A stretch of DNA of 64,000 bases from Tubulanus polymorphus (Eukaryota > Nemertea > Palaeonemertea > Tubulaniformes > Tubulanidae): the NCBI RefSeq assembly GCF_964204645.1, contig NC_134026.1, forward strand, positions 3,596,001-3,660,000. Reading direction: 5' to 3'. The position numbers were made by a program, and so were the translations under genes. Under the pieces are notes generated by a model. It saw only the letters and a program-made list of their open reading frames with translations, had not been told where the DNA came from and made no database searches. This document shows positions 33,496-47,639 of this stretch, piece by piece; the first letter of the stretch is position 1, and each line of letters starts with the position of its first letter.

Positions 33496-35762
33496 AGGGC
33501 TCTTACGCGTTTACGAAATACCTCGTATGAATTACGACACTTCACAAAAATGGCCCTGTATTTCTGGCTATTGTAGTTGAAAGTTTGAGAGATGGTTGTT
33601 GCAAATACTTGAGCGTGGTTTTTGGCGAACGGGACCCACTCTGTAGTAACACTCGAACCCAAATGATATTAACTCGTCGTGTACTTATCAATGACGTATA
33701 AAAGAACTGACTTATGTTATTCAATTCACATTTTTCAATAGGCCTCTTTAATCGAGATCAAAGTGATTAAATGACACGTGACGTTTTCGAGACATTTTGT
33801 CAAATGCGACACCCTATTGGAATTGCATCCGGCTTGCAAAAAATCATTTTTATCTGTAGCCATGTAACTAATCTAATTCCCTGAATCACATTTCTATGAA
33901 TTTGCTGTAGTTCAAGCATTTATGAACAGGTGGCGCTTACCGTATTCTAACATTTTTCATCCGACACTTCACTTTTTTTCACTTTATGCAAAATCTCACC
34001 ATTCGTTTAGTAAAAGGGCTTTGATTCCAAATCTACGACTATTTGATTTATATTTAGCCCCGAAATCGAGGGTTTTGACGGTTTATGGCACCTACCCAGG
34101 TGGCCTGGAATTATATGGCTATTAATTTCACTCTCACTGGGTTGGGTTAATGGCTCAGAAGATTATCGTACGATCAACCTCCACTTTAGTGGGATTAACC
34201 CCGCTATCCGTTAGTAATGTAGTTACCTAACTAACTATTTCAACTCCCAGCTGACACGTTATCTATAGACAAACGGCATGGTGATGCGGGAGGATATTGT
34301 CAAAATGATGAGTATATAAACGTACACTTAGTTTCTTTATTGTGATTTGAAAAAAATTGCAAAATTCGGCATTGTAGAAATTATGACTTTTCTCGTTATG
34401 ATTTTTATCGTTTTGAAAATGTTTTTTTTTGCAAAGAGTCGAAAATAAAAGTGATTGAATGTTCGAAGCTGGCAATTTGAAGCAGTATATCTTGATTGTA
34501 GGGTTGAACTTCTCTGCGAAAGTTTTTTTGTGACATCTACAATCGCTGAGGAATGAAATGCTGGAGAATTAGGTACTTTGCCATCTGAAAATGAAAACCC
34601 CGATGCCTAAACGCCGTTTCGTTCTGCGCATCCTCTTCGGCATAACACCCGACATTTGCTTTGTGTTGTTTTGTGTTATTTTACGACTTGGGCAACAATT
34701 ATACACGTCTATTAATATATGGTTGGTTTGTGGAGTAAAATGGCCGTAATTGAGTAGGATTTAACCCGGCGCCTTAACTCGAGTGTTCAATCCTATGAGA
34801 TATTGATACCCCGGGCGTTGCTCTATGAGCTTCTTTATGCCGCAATCACAATGGGTTCATTTTGTCATGGTTTTTCTTGGAATATCTGAAACTGGCGGAT
34901 AGCGCAAAGTAGCAAAGAGCGCAAAGTAGTCTTCCCCAGCTAGTGTTAATAACGAAGGTATCCTGTTTACGCGAATATGGATTCTTATGAAAGTGAAAAT
35001 ATTTTGAAAACTAGTTTTCCGGTGCGATCCGCGTGTGGTCTTTTGTGAGAACTGGATAATAATTAAATTCCGATCCGGCTCTTATCAGCGCGATAAACCG
35101 CGCCATTTTCTGCGTATTTTCACACGAGATATTGCAAAATTACTGCTCAACTGAGCAACGAAAATGGCCGAGATTTTCCGAAAAGTATCTCCGCTCATTG
35201 GGCGCGCGACCGAACATAATCAGCGCGTAACCGACAATTATTGAGTCGTCTGCGGCATCTTCTTGATTACTGATAATTAACGCTGCCTAAATCGACGTGC
35301 AATCGGCAACATTTCGAGCGTGTAATAATGTTATTGAGTTCATTCATTTTGATATGGGATACAGAATACATTTCTTGTGAAAAGACTCGCTACAGGAGAT
35401 GATGAATCTACCTATTTCAACACATGATACCCTTGTGAACACGCGCCTTTCTCTACGATATCTCGGTGCAGTGTCGTTATTGTCCATACTTCTCCCTTTG
35501 AGACGAGGTTCACCTCTGTCACCACGTTGGTCAGTCTTTTATCGTGTTGACGGTTGCCATGTATCTACCGTCGCTTGCCGCTGTGAGAATAACGATTTTC
35601 GGACAATAATCGAGAAATATTATGAATATACGTATGGATAAATTTTGGAATATTTTACAACCATGCAATGTGCCCTTCACGGTTCACTATCGATGTACAC
35701 ATCTGTTAGAAATCACATTTTTCCATAGATAGACATATATACAAAACAATGCAACGATACCC

Positions 35763-36145
35763 AAAAAGAACCAATCTGTTACTGAAATCTGTCCAGGCAA
35801 ATAAACAGCGATAATGTTTTAAAATACTCAGTTTTTAGAAGGAGATAACGCCACATGTACAACTTATTTTGTTTATTCGCCTGGATGCGCTTCAGTAAAA
35901 CAGTCGACGTAGCAGATTTGGTTCAGTTTTTTTCGGTGTGTTGTTTGACCGTTTCGGACCAGATAATGATTGCCGGACCATATCCCGTGGCAAATCTGTT
36001 ACATCGTTTGTATCACTGAATTTCATCCAAGCAAATAAACAACAATATAAGAACACGTGTGCCCATCTATCTAAATCCGGCGATGCTATTTTATGACTTT
36101 TTATTTGCCTGGACAAATTCCGGTAACAGATTGGTTAGTTTTTTT
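35763..36145. mobile_element. MITE-like element with long terminal and internal inverted repeats
   Basis: The left end 'AACCAATCTGTTACTGAAAT' plus 'CTGTCCAGGCAAATAAACAG' (35769-35808) recurs inverted at the right end (36091-36137) with few differences. Two further diverged copies lie inside: inverted at 35860-35901 and direct at 36014-36042. The order is therefore forward, reverse, forward, reverse. The element is about 380 bp with no coding potential, typical of a non-autonomous DNA transposon built from a duplicated palindrome. Confidence 0.65.
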
Positions 36146-36404
36146 TTGTACAGGTTCGATCCAAAGCCTCACATCATTGAACCTTAAACCTTTTCATCGG
36201 TATATCAACACTGACATGAGGATAACAGAATCTCGCAATAAAAGTGATTTATATTTCAGATAGAAATGGAATTTTAAGGCAACACGCGAGGGGATCCTTT
36301 ATACAATCAAGACTTAGTATATGGCCAAAAGAACAAAATCAAGACCATAATTCAGTGCTAGATTGTGAGACCGAGCCTTCGGAATACATCCATTAAGATC
36401 GAAA

Positions 36405-36540
36405 TGTCCAATTCGAGCGATAACCCAACTCCGTACTTTTCCGATTTCCAAATCAAACCCCTGTTTTACACCTGGCAGGTGTGGTGGGTTGTGTGAAATA
36501 TGTACGCAAAATCAAATCATATACCAATCAAATAAATAAG
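36405..36540. repeat. Dispersed repeat, copy 1
   Basis: Shares a diverged core with 53628-53750: CAATTCGA, then TTTCCGATTT, then AAATCAAACCCCTGTTT, then GGTGT, in the same order and spacing. Low-copy interspersed repeat of unknown type. Confidence 0.45.
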
Positions 36541-39500
36541 CGGTTCAACCATCCCCGTTTTAAGGCGAAATAAGATCACAATGTCCGTGGCATTTTATAA
36601 TCTATAGTATCGAATGGGCGAGGTTAGGTTTAATATCGAATATACGGTTACGAAGTGGAAATGAATTGCAGAACTTCCCGAAACAAAGCGAAACAAGGCC
36701 ACAGCTGCAGGGGCTCGTCGATTATACGACAAGAAACTGTAGTCGCGTATCAGAATCTGCGGCGTGTTATGGCGTCAAATCGATACATGATATTCACGTA
36801 TCTGTAATGACAAAACAAGAGGATCGTATAAATCTCGGAGATGCTTTATTTAACGTCGGTCACGAGCGGTGTTGGACTCGGCGCCGTTCGTACCCACGGG
36901 ACGACAACCTTTGCCAGAGAACACTGACGTGTATCGCCGTTACCGTCGCGGAAATGCGACTCTCTCCGCGCGATATTTGCCACTTTCCTACATTGAAACA
37001 AAAGCCGCTCCTCGGAGATACAACCTCGCACAAAACAACTCGAATCGTGCTTCTTTCGCGGTGACCGTGGAAATATGTAACACGTGTATCAAAAGTAACC
37101 TCTAAATAACCTCTAAATGTGAATAACTTCCATCTTTTCTGAAATGTTGCAATGTGCAACGTGACAATCGGATCTGCAGTGAAGAATTCCACATCAACAC
37201 TATAAATGGGCTTTTTTAGTTTATTACTCATTGTGAATCTAAGGGGAAGTATAAACCTGCAATTCATACCAGGCATCTTATATTCAATAATACTTGATAT
37301 TTTCGGGAGAATAAAAATCAAACTAAATTGATATGTAGTTTATTCATGGGGGTTGTTAATCAAACACGATATTTAGAAATATAGTTTCGAAATTTCCGTG
37401 AAGCCAGAATTCTGAACAGTTAAAAAAGACCACACACTTTCATCTCGACACATAGCTCATGACTTGTGGTTCGCTTCGTTTGTCAATTGAGGCCAAGGTT
37501 GCGATCGGTCCTTGTGTTTCTTTTTTTTTCGTTGCGAAGATGCATTTATTATTTTGTCAAATCAGCCGGTCGTTTGGGCATGGCTATCTTTGCAATAAGT
37601 ATTTGCATTATGTTGCTAGAGTATCGTGTTACAGTAATGATAGAGGACTCGATTCGGTAGAAATTTAATATAAGATCACTTAGAGCCATCAACTGACAAA
37701 TCTAACAATGTATCGTATCAGTCGGTTCCCGCGATAAGTATGCGCAATGCGCTCGTTTACGAGAACCTTTCCCTCGCGTTGTTGAAGTGGGTCTCGTTTT
37801 TTAAATTATGCGACATATTTCATGTCATCTGTGTCATTAACTCATTGGCCTCGTTGACATCGTCGAGTTTTTACGAGATGATGTGAATTATTCAGAAGGC
37901 CGCGGGTAGACGTCTTTTTTTAGTATAGTCACAAAAAATATTTCCACAAATATGTAAGCCTAGAAACTGATCATACTCAATAGGGCTATATCCATTAATT
38001 GCAATTATAGACTAACATACGGGTTATACCGACGTGGGAAGATCGCTTACTATGTCAGGTAAATTAACGTCTTTATTCTCTTTGCAATCCTGAAAAGCAA
38101 CACCGTTGTTGAGTCGATTTTAAAAGTAGCTGAACGTATAAAGCCTATACGTCGGTCCTCCACCCGAAATAGATATGTTCAATTCGGTTTTCGATTGGCA
38201 AGATGATTCCTTCCTACATGGAATTACGTATCGCTAGTATTCGAGATAATCTGCCGCGGTTGCCGTGTTCGCTGGGAGCGAACTTTAAAAGTTTGACGGG
38301 CCGAGTCGTGGCAGGAACATGGAAACGCCGACAGAAGCAACCGACGTTAATTGACGGTAAAACGGTTCAGGTGTTGCTAGATACAGAGATGTGTACACGG
38401 GTTTTACGCGAAGTTAATACGTTCACGACAAGAGAACCTAGATAAATTACACGTGGGGTAAAGATGGACTGGTGCCACGGTTTCTAAAGGCTCCATTAAT
38501 ATACACCGCCAATACATGTTTATAATCGCGAAATCCATTAGTAACAGGCGCTCAATAGTCTCAGAAAACTTCCGAACCGTCCGTTACTGCGCTGGCGTTA
38601 CTTCCACGCAAATCATTATTCCACCGATTTTCCCGCATTTCCACTAAAACCTATCGTATAGTGATTTCTACAATATGCGTGGATGTCTGGCGTTTTGCGT
38701 GGGACATAACTTTGTTTATACGCTTTTTTATTGTCCATTCGAACAATCAAGCCGAATGAGATCTGTTGAAATCAAATTTACGAGCTCCGATATTAAAAAG
38801 TGATTTGCTCATTTAACCAAAGTTTTACCCGGCGGCTAGCTCCGAACCCTGATAATAAGATGAGTTTAATTAGCATTGAATATACTTCGCAAAAATGAAG
38901 AGATTACACATGGCTGAAGGCTCGGAGATAAAGGACGAGCGGAGGCTGTATTTCAGTCAGTAAACACGCGCCTGTCGTGTCATTGTATTGTTAGAAACGT
39001 TTTTCAGACGTGCCATTCAATACGAGGTCACATCAACTAAGTTTCAACATTGCGTCCTGGTTATTAATAAGCATTGCGTTATCTAATTTTGCCTATAGGC
39101 TTTTATCCACCAAGATCACTATACATAAATCTTTCCGTTTATCCCGAAGTTTCATCGGACAATTATAGACGTTATCTGCGAGTTTGACGGTGCCGTCCGT
39201 GACGTATCACGTAAAACGTAAGCGGCGCAGCGTTATTGATAGCGCTATTTTCGTGCCTTACGTCCTGTGATGGTCCGCGCCCAGTCAATATCAGATATCA
39301 TACATCAGGTGACTTAATGGGTGAAATTCTAAAACGTCGTTTTGTGTGATGTATTTATAGCTCGAACGATATCAAGATTGGCCGTTTTAATAAAATACGT
39401 CACTATCTACGTTTCGCTCTGTTTTATGTCTTGCGAATCAAAGAAGCCAGTTCATAATCATTGAACATTTTGCGTTCATTAAACATTCTTAGGCGATTTT

Positions 39501-39862
39501 TATGATTCTTATTATTTCAGCTCAAATTAATACAGTACCATGTAAAAGACCGGGAAACAGGTATTTCAACGCGCATTCCTGCCAAACTCGATAAAAGCTG
39601 TTAACATCGTTATCAGCGCCAGTCGGATGGCTCGGTAATGGAGGCGCAGTCAGTACCTGCCTGGTGAACGCTTGTTACGAGCGTCAACTTGGCGTAAATT
39701 CATGAGTTCTTTAGCGTTAACGAGCCGCGATACGTGTTAACCTCTCCCCGAAGCGTTACCCCAGTGTAATCCATCGACTATTACTAATACTTCATTCTTC
39801 AGTTGTTTCGGCATCTTGCTTTTGTATTAAATCACGATGTATGTAGTATTCAACTGTTAGGA

Positions 39863-39877
39863 TTTTTTTTTTTTTTT
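39863..39877. repeat. Poly-T tract
   Basis: Fifteen consecutive T. Confidence 0.85.
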
Positions 39878-40924
39878 GAAATACACAAAAAGCGAAATAC
39901 ACGCGAATTCTTGGCACAGTACAGAGCGCGTAGATAAATAATAATAATCTTCGGAGAAACCTATCAATAGATGATCATCAGATCCATCTCGCAACGTATC
40001 GCCGATGTCCTCATCCATCACAGCGATGGCTACCTAAAATCAGCCAGCCGTATACGATCGACGGCGAAATGGTCAGCAACCGCGTTCACTGACCCGGAAT
40101 CAGTGATACGCCGGCTATTCTATCGATACACAGATAACGACCGAAACAAGTGACCGACTATATCAAAAATCATAATCAAATTAATTGCATTCTTATTGAA
40201 TGAGTCAGTGTTTTATGGTTTGGTGATATTTTTCCCGAATCAGGACACAAAAAAAACTAACGCCACCCACCATATGTTTATTTGCAATTCCTAACAGACA
40301 TTTTGCAAACGTTTGACGCGGTTTGATAAACTAACGTAGACAAACAAACGCTTCGAACGTAAATAAATTAATGTTTTGAATGTAAATGAAAATTGTGTCC
40401 AGATCTGGTTTAGTTTATGCGACGACGTGGGAACAGGCGTCGCCGGCCTAACGCAAACAGAACGTCGTCGCTCGGTCGTACGTCTGTGCCAATCTGTACT
40501 TAGCAGTGGCAAGATAAACACAACAACGTGTCTGTAACGTTTACTGACGACATGGGACAGAAACCCACCGAAGAAAAAAACCTTTTTTTGAAAACGCGCA
40601 TCGCGTATAGAATAGAAATTCGATCGTATTTGTTATGCTAAGTAAGTGGCATGGAACACATTGAAAGAAGAAACAAAAGGACAACGCGTCATCTCCCTGT
40701 TGACAATCAAAATTAATTTTTCCAGATTCTAAATTCAATTCTGAAACTTAACTTATCGCTAGCGGATTGCACACGCGTGGTTGTTGAAAGAAAAGGTAGT
40801 TGTTGAAAGAGATGAGCGAAGAACAAAGTTGCAGCATGTTCAATCCATTTATCCAGTCAGTCCTCGCCATATTTCATCTAGTTGATTTTTTCTTTTTCTG
40901 CTGCTGAACTGTATTGCTACACAT

Positions 40925-41043
40925 CTGGATCCAGTTCCACAGTTCTGAGTTAGTGTTAACTCTGAGTTAAAATTAGTTCATTTTCAATGAGTTAACTCTG
41001 AGTCAAATCTTAACTCACAACTGTGGAAATGGGTCCTGGGTAT
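40925..41043. mobile_element. Short palindromic MITE-like element
   Basis: The left arm 'CCAGTTCCACAGTTCTGAGT' is matched in inverted orientation by the right arm ('ACTCACAACTGTGGAAATGG'). Both arms carry repeated GAGTTAA-type motifs toward the centre. The whole block is about 120 bp, can fold back on itself, and has no coding potential. Confidence 0.6.
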
Positions 41044-44000
41044 CAGTCGTATACATCATATGTTACTATGATACCAGATCCGAGATTTGTCAACGTGGCT
41101 ACAATTGAAGTGACAGGTACAACACACAGGAAGTCTTCACGTTGGCCACACTATAGGAGCTCGCTTCGTTACTACTACGTCGGATTATGATATAATTAAC
41201 GCGGCAAACCTAAGTATCATTAAACGGTCAACACAGCCTGTAATTATGTCTAATCACCGTGCCGTCGCCGGTGTGATTAACGGCGCTAACGGCGCAAGAA
41301 CGTGACTCGAGGCCGACCGTCGATCACAGTCCACTCGTTCAGAACCCGGCACTCTGTGAAATCGCAATTAAACGTCGTCACTGTTGATGAAAGGTGGCCA
41401 AATGTCATCTATTGCGATCTTGTTTATTCACATTCAATTATTCTCCCGTTGTCATATACTGAAATAACTAACTCACTCAAACGGCAGTACTATATACACG
41501 CAGGCCCATCTCAAAAACGCGAATTTATTTTTACTCGACCACGCGGTACGGGGTGAGTTGTGGCAGATGGGGCGACTTTGTTAATAGGCATATTGTGACT
41601 ACTCGTCGGGGCCAAATTAAACCGTATTGCTTTGAAGGGCATTCTCATTGTAAACACGCCTGTTCTTTTGATTTTGTATTAGGTTTTCCTTTTTTACGGT
41701 CGACTAAATAACCAGTCGAAATTAATAAAGAACGCTCAGTTAATGTCACGAAACTCTAACGGATAATTATTTCGTATCTTAATTTGTTTTGGCAGATCAA
41801 AACTCAGCGCCTTTTCGCTTTTGAATTCGGGTAGCAATTTTGGCGTGGGCCGTCCGCATCGTTCAGTCGTTTCCTCGGATTATTAAAATCTGGCCGGATT
41901 ATTCGGATAGAGAGACGCCTTTTCACTGCCAAATTTAGCCAATGTTTTGAATATTATATGCACGGTGAATGGGTAAATTTAAAAAGATTTAATGTCAAGT
42001 GAAAGAATTAAGTGGTACCCTATACAGAAATAAAATGTCGAGCTATTGAGAATCTGGCTAATGAAATGGCTATAACCCGCGGGGTATACGGTCGTATTAC
42101 TAGTCCACCAACTGTGGGTTCTATATTTTTTTTCCGAAATTGTGCATTCAACGCGCATTTGCAGCCAAGCGATTAAATTGAAAAAACCATATTCAGAGAT
42201 AACTTGGAACTGCGCTGCAACAGGATCCTGCAGGGGCGATTAGAAAAAAATTGAATTCATCCCGAACGTTTAGAATACTGAGAAATCGTAGCTTTGACAC
42301 AGCTTACATATGATGTCACTTACATATTGACATAAATGATTGTTTATTGAAATATCGTGGCAATAAATACGTATAAACACGGCGGGTGACTCGCTTTGTG
42401 GACAGCGGCGTGGCATCAAATTGCGTGCGGGTGTGGTGTGCTCCTTCCATTTACAGATAAACCGGCCGCCTCACTAGCTATAGACTCTTAACAATGTATG
42501 GGACCTGTAGATATTCATAATTAATATATTAAACCAATTACGGTGCTGCGCTATGCGTATATTGACATAATGTCTCAATACCGTGCACACACTGGCCCTT
42601 ATTTTGTGATTATAGTTAGCTAAATGGCCCACATGCTACCGCCGCCTTGACGTTCGGTCACTGTGGGCGAGTGTACTGTCACGACATTCAATTTTAGGTG
42701 ATATTACGTTTACATATACGGGGCGGTTTTGCACGCCACGTTAGAGAATCGTGAATATTGTTCGAAAATTCACGCTCGATGAATGGGGTCTACTCGTGGC
42801 GATAATTAAAACTTCGGTAAATTGAAAATACGTATGATTGCAGTAAGGATGAATATCACGTTGGACCGCCGCCGTTTATCCGTTTGGTTATACGCGAGCA
42901 TCAACGAATACCAGCCTCCGATATTTCCTCAATAAATTCTTTTTCTTGAATCGTACTTATTGTAACAAATCTGAAGTATGGAGGCCAACATTTGTCGTTA
43001 GGATAACTAAATCATATACATAATATCAATGATAATGTATGTAATGGGATGACAAATCTCTCGTTCACAACGTTATCAGGAGTCAACGCACGTCACCGAA
43101 ACATTTGTCAAATCGTCAATGCACCCGTATATAGATATATATTGTGGAGCTGCTTGAGTAGCAGGTGATGAAACCTTTTATCATATCAATTTCAGAGGTT
43201 GAGAGGCGAGCAAAAGATACATTATTATCTAAATGATAATAACTCAATTACTAGCGGAATACATAATTACGTAGTTTAATGCGATGTACGCATTATCGGA
43301 TCAACAGGTGACATTTCAAACTAAACGGAAATCTAATTCAATAGAATTCTATCCGTGTAACATGTTTCCCATTTGTTCCGTAGCCCTTATTTCAACCAAA
43401 ATAGACAATATTTGAATGTTGACGAGGGAATTCAATCATTTTTAACGAATGCAAACTTGGCCACAATTGTCATCAACACGCGACACGTTGAATTTATTGA
43501 CTTTGAATTAAAAGGCATTTGCATCGCATTTTATTTAAATCAAATTGACTGGATTGCCCCTGTAGGTCACGTATTTAATTCATGTGATATCGTATTCTAA
43601 AAAGGATCAGAATATAATTTATATACACAAAAATATTGCTGACAGAACACTCAGGATGTAAATCATTTTAATATTCTGTCATTTGTTTCAGCGGTAGGGT
43701 TTTTGTGGAGTGCTCTTAAAGCTGACAGATTTTCTGATTTTTTCTTTACGAGTCGATTTTCAATCGAAGCCGCGCGAATTTCCGATAACAGAAGTAGCGA
43801 TCTATAATACGATCAACAACTTCGATTCGTCAACATTAAAGAGTTGAATCCTGACAAATTGAATTCATTTTTAAAGAAAGTGCACCTTATCGGATGACGA
43901 GGAGGAAATCGAGGATGGACAGTCGAAAACCAACTAAATCTGTACACATGACTTCTAGATAGGTCTAACTCATCCTTTTGTGTGGACACGTTTGATCGGC

Positions 44001-45375
44001 AATTTATAATGCTATAGCTTCGAGTTAAATTACGTCAAAGTCATGAAGTAGCAATGAGCCGGGTATTGATCGAATGTATAGCTTCAGGCTTACATTGTTC
44101 TTCACTTTAACTTCTCGATTAACGCTGGATGGTTTGTGGAAACTGACACCTGGTCCCTTCGTAATGTGATCTATCGCGTGAAATTATGCGCGATGGATTT
44201 GTAATGCGATCGCTTTATTAATCCCTGTGTCCCCATGGATAATCCCTACCCGAAGCTATTGGTTAATATGACGCCTTGTTATACCGACCGTGTCAGATTG
44301 TTTACAAATCAACAAAACTTAAACACCCTCTATTTACCATATTTACGTGACGTAATGTTTTGCAGTAGTCGTGAAGTCATCCTCAATAAGCGGCGTGATT
44401 GTCGTGATTGTCGAAGTACTTTGAGGGATTGTGAATTGATCTTCGATCGGGTTCATAAATATAGATTTCGTAAGTAGTTTCTTTCGTTCGCGTTGAGTCA
44501 CTTTATGGATAGCAATTTGGGTAAATTCAATACCTGGTTTTCGCTGTATTTTACTGTGAAATGAACCTTTGTTCCAGGTATTGTTCTGCTTTCAACTAAT
44601 GAAGCGTCAAGTACTGGCAGTTATTGCGCTACCGGCTTACTCACTTGGGCAAATATGCGCCCGTCGCCTTTTGCCTTCTCGCAAAGGCCCGGGAGCTGTG
44701 AAGTCGACATCAAACATCCCGAGAAATACGCACCGCCGCCGTCCTCGTCTTGTAATTGTCACTAAATACACATTTTCTCAGGTGAAGTTGTGGGATCAAA
44801 GGAGAAAATGGTTTGATTTTTCTCACACTTTGTCAAGCGATACTTCATAGGCAGTTTACACCTTTATAGCTCAAATTAAAGACGGCGATTTTCCAGACGA
44901 TTGCTCGCGCTGTAAGGATGATCAGGCCTTCGATGGATGTTCGGTGGATATAAGCCGCATTGCAATCGGCAACGCTTCGTGTTCCCTGTTATTACGCAAA
45001 CCGCGAGGTTTTTGTAATAAACGACGTGTCTTTTGAAACCGAAGCCGACAATTAATTGCACGCATTCCGCATATATTCATATTAACTTTTTCATATGTTT
45101 CATACATCGATTAACATATCAATTTTTCCGATCGCCACGCGTGTAACTCTCGCGCACTATTCACGCTAGGTCAAGGTCAGGCTATTAGTGTATTATGCGC
45201 GATATAAAACTTAAGTACTCTCGAATATTGTTTTTCATTTGAAGTTACGTCGCCGCAGAACTGAAAATCATCGACCGAAAATCACTTACAAAAGGCAGAA
45301 AATCTGAAGTGAGAAATGCTTTTGTATCGAGTATGTATTAGATTTCTAATACGAATGCATTCATGAATACAAATA

Positions 45376-45391
45376 CATATATATATATATT
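45376..45391. repeat. AT microsatellite
   Basis: (AT)n of about eight units. Confidence 0.7.
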
Positions 45392-46448
45392 CTGTATCGA
45401 TTTCATTCGTTTCGCCGTCATTTATTTCCAATGTTTGCCATCAGTATTATGGCGTATGGCGTTTATGATTGAATATCAATTCTCGTCTCCGTTATCGAGA
45501 ACAGTTTTTGATAGCTCTTTTGCAATTTCAAAACTAATGAGATGATCTCAAACACTAGAGTGTGATGTAACGACAAATTTGAAATTCAAAATTTAGTTAC
45601 CCGGCACTTCACGTCACATGACACCTGTTACGCTGGTATTGATGGATTAGATTTCCATGCATTTATTTCGAAAAATACTTTTTCTAATTATCAGTGCAGG
45701 TTTTGGCTGACCAACTTCAAACTGTCGGATGGATCCTATATATATATAAGTATGTATCATGAAAAGAAACATCGCAGAATCGCTGAATGAAGTAGATATT
45801 GATGTTGCAATACTTCACCATCGTGACAAAGGGCGAATCGGCGCTGTCCAGTTACTGCCTCCGTGAAATTAACTGCAGGGTATAACCTGTCTGGCTGTTT
45901 ACTGAACAAAGATTCCAGCAGCAATCAAACCGATAGAACGAAACTGATGATGTTTGTTCCGTCTTGTCTTATTTCAGCGCCCGGCATCAGTACACAGTGT
46001 GACATTGTGAAGATTCTGCCACATCAAACATACTCACTCTCTCGACCCCGAACCCGACGATTCCTCAACTTTTATTGTTGAACAAGCGCCCGTCGTGTTT
46101 GCCCTGTAAAGCAATTCCGTCAGCCATGCGTTGTTTGGTTATGTATCATTGCGCGCCGGCAATAAGTCAAAACACGATGCAGTATTTTCGAATTCGCCCA
46201 TTTTTTCAATAAACTCACAACCCGGGAACGTATCTCTCACCTCATTCGCCATGCGAGATATATCTTGAAGCTTTTACAGTCTGAACACATGGAGTTTTTT
46301 TCATGTCATTATATGCGGCGGTTTCACCGTCGTTGCTTCTAAGTGACAGTGGCGCCAAGACATAATCAACATCTCGGACAACTCCGGCGATATTCACGAT
46401 ATGACTGATATGAATGTAGCATCAGTAACTATCATATCTCCCTCCCTT

Positions 46449-46670
46449 TCAAGGGCTGATCCAGGAGGGCACCAGAGGGACTAGTTGCCACCTTAGATTT
46501 TTTGAGGTGGCCTCAAACTTTGAATAAATCTTTTTTTTCATTTGATAAAGATTTATGAATCAATCGCTCATGACAGCTATCAAATAGCTTTGGAGAACAC
46601 CAAATCATTCTGGGAGGACCCCATACCTCCTTTGGTGGCTTCGCACCATGTCGGGGTGCAAATCGCAGTC
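46449..46670. mobile_element. Transposon-derived repeat remnant (suspected)
   Basis: Begins 'AAGGGCTGATCCAGGAGGGC', a start resembling non-autonomous DNA transposons of many invertebrates, and ends near TCGGGGTGCAAATC. G-runs and short internal inverted segments are visible. Edges are uncertain and no ORF is present. Confidence 0.3.
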
Positions 46671-47625
46671 AAACGCTCAAACCGCTAGCCCATACCGCTT
46701 CGAGTTTAAATACCACGTTTCATATCATTGCCCACGCGCAACACCAGTCTGGGTACATCCACCACCCGGTACGTGCTTAATGCGTTGTTATTGCAATTTG
46801 CTAATAGAAGTGTAGACGCCTGAGCAAACGAGACCCATTGGCCTCACCGAGGCGCCCACGTCATATCATCGCTCTAAACAACGTAAACAACACGATACAT
46901 TTTGATGCCTTTGGTGCAGAATCATTCCCTGTATATATCCGTCCTTATTTTCCAGCAGAATGGACCAAGAAAACAGTTACCAACTGCTTTGACAGCCGTG
47001 TAGAATCCTGAGGCTACACCCTGGTGGGTACACAGGTCAGAGAGAATTCAGAAATCCCTCGCTTGTTAAAGACTTATGATGATTTAGTCCTCTGTAGAAC
47101 ATTTGTTTGTATACTTTTATATATTCTGCCAATTGACATGAGAAATGTATATTGTATTTCTTTTTACCATAATTTGATGTAACTTTCATAATGTAATTTC
47201 CATATGAACGCTTTATATACAAACCTCGTCACTGCATATTCTAGTGGTTTCATGTTTCAAAACATCCACGTCTTTTCCAATCTGTCATCTTTTTACGATT
47301 TTGAATTCATTTCTATTTTACTAACATCGCAAATTAAGATTTGCACTGTATACCATGAAAACGTAAACGAGTGGGCCGATTGTTGAGGAACAGAGACTGA
47401 CCTTGACATTCATAACGACTTCAACACGAGTAATAGGACAGAAGTGACCCTTATGCCGAAAAATGAATCATAAGAAACTATCAATTTTTTAACTGACTTT
47501 TTTTCTGATTTTATTGCTCATTTTCTCAATCGGTATATGCGTCTCATACACCCACATATATTATTATCATTATTATTATATATAGATTTATTTGTTTATT
47601 TCATTTACACACAAACATTACTGAC

Positions 47626-47639
47626 GTTTCCATGGCAAC
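47626..47639. promoter_or_regulatory. Consensus RFX X-box
   Basis: GTTTCCATGGCAAC fits the palindromic RFX X-box consensus GTTNCCATGGNAAC at every position. RFX factors use this site in ciliary and other promoters. A full CRE palindrome, TGACGTCA, follows at 47703-47710, and ATTCATTAGCATATTAA (POU/homeodomain-like) at 47712-47728. Confidence 0.6.

Larger units (their letters stand above)
30137..35762. other. Gene-poor interval, second part
   Basis: No recognised gene. A cluster of longer ORFs without known family lies at 31859-33662 (see separate entries). A short repeat of GCGCAAAGTAG is at 34900-34930. Confidence 0.5.
36146..40924. other. Gene-poor interval, third part
   Basis: No recognised gene. 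A CpG-rich patch near 36700-37060 carries overlapping ORFs on both strands (132 codons at 36666-37064 plus, 153 codons at 36860-37321 minus). A 15-base poly-T lies at 39863-39877, and a GTTGTTGAAAGA short duplication at about 40779-40812. Confidence 0.5.
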
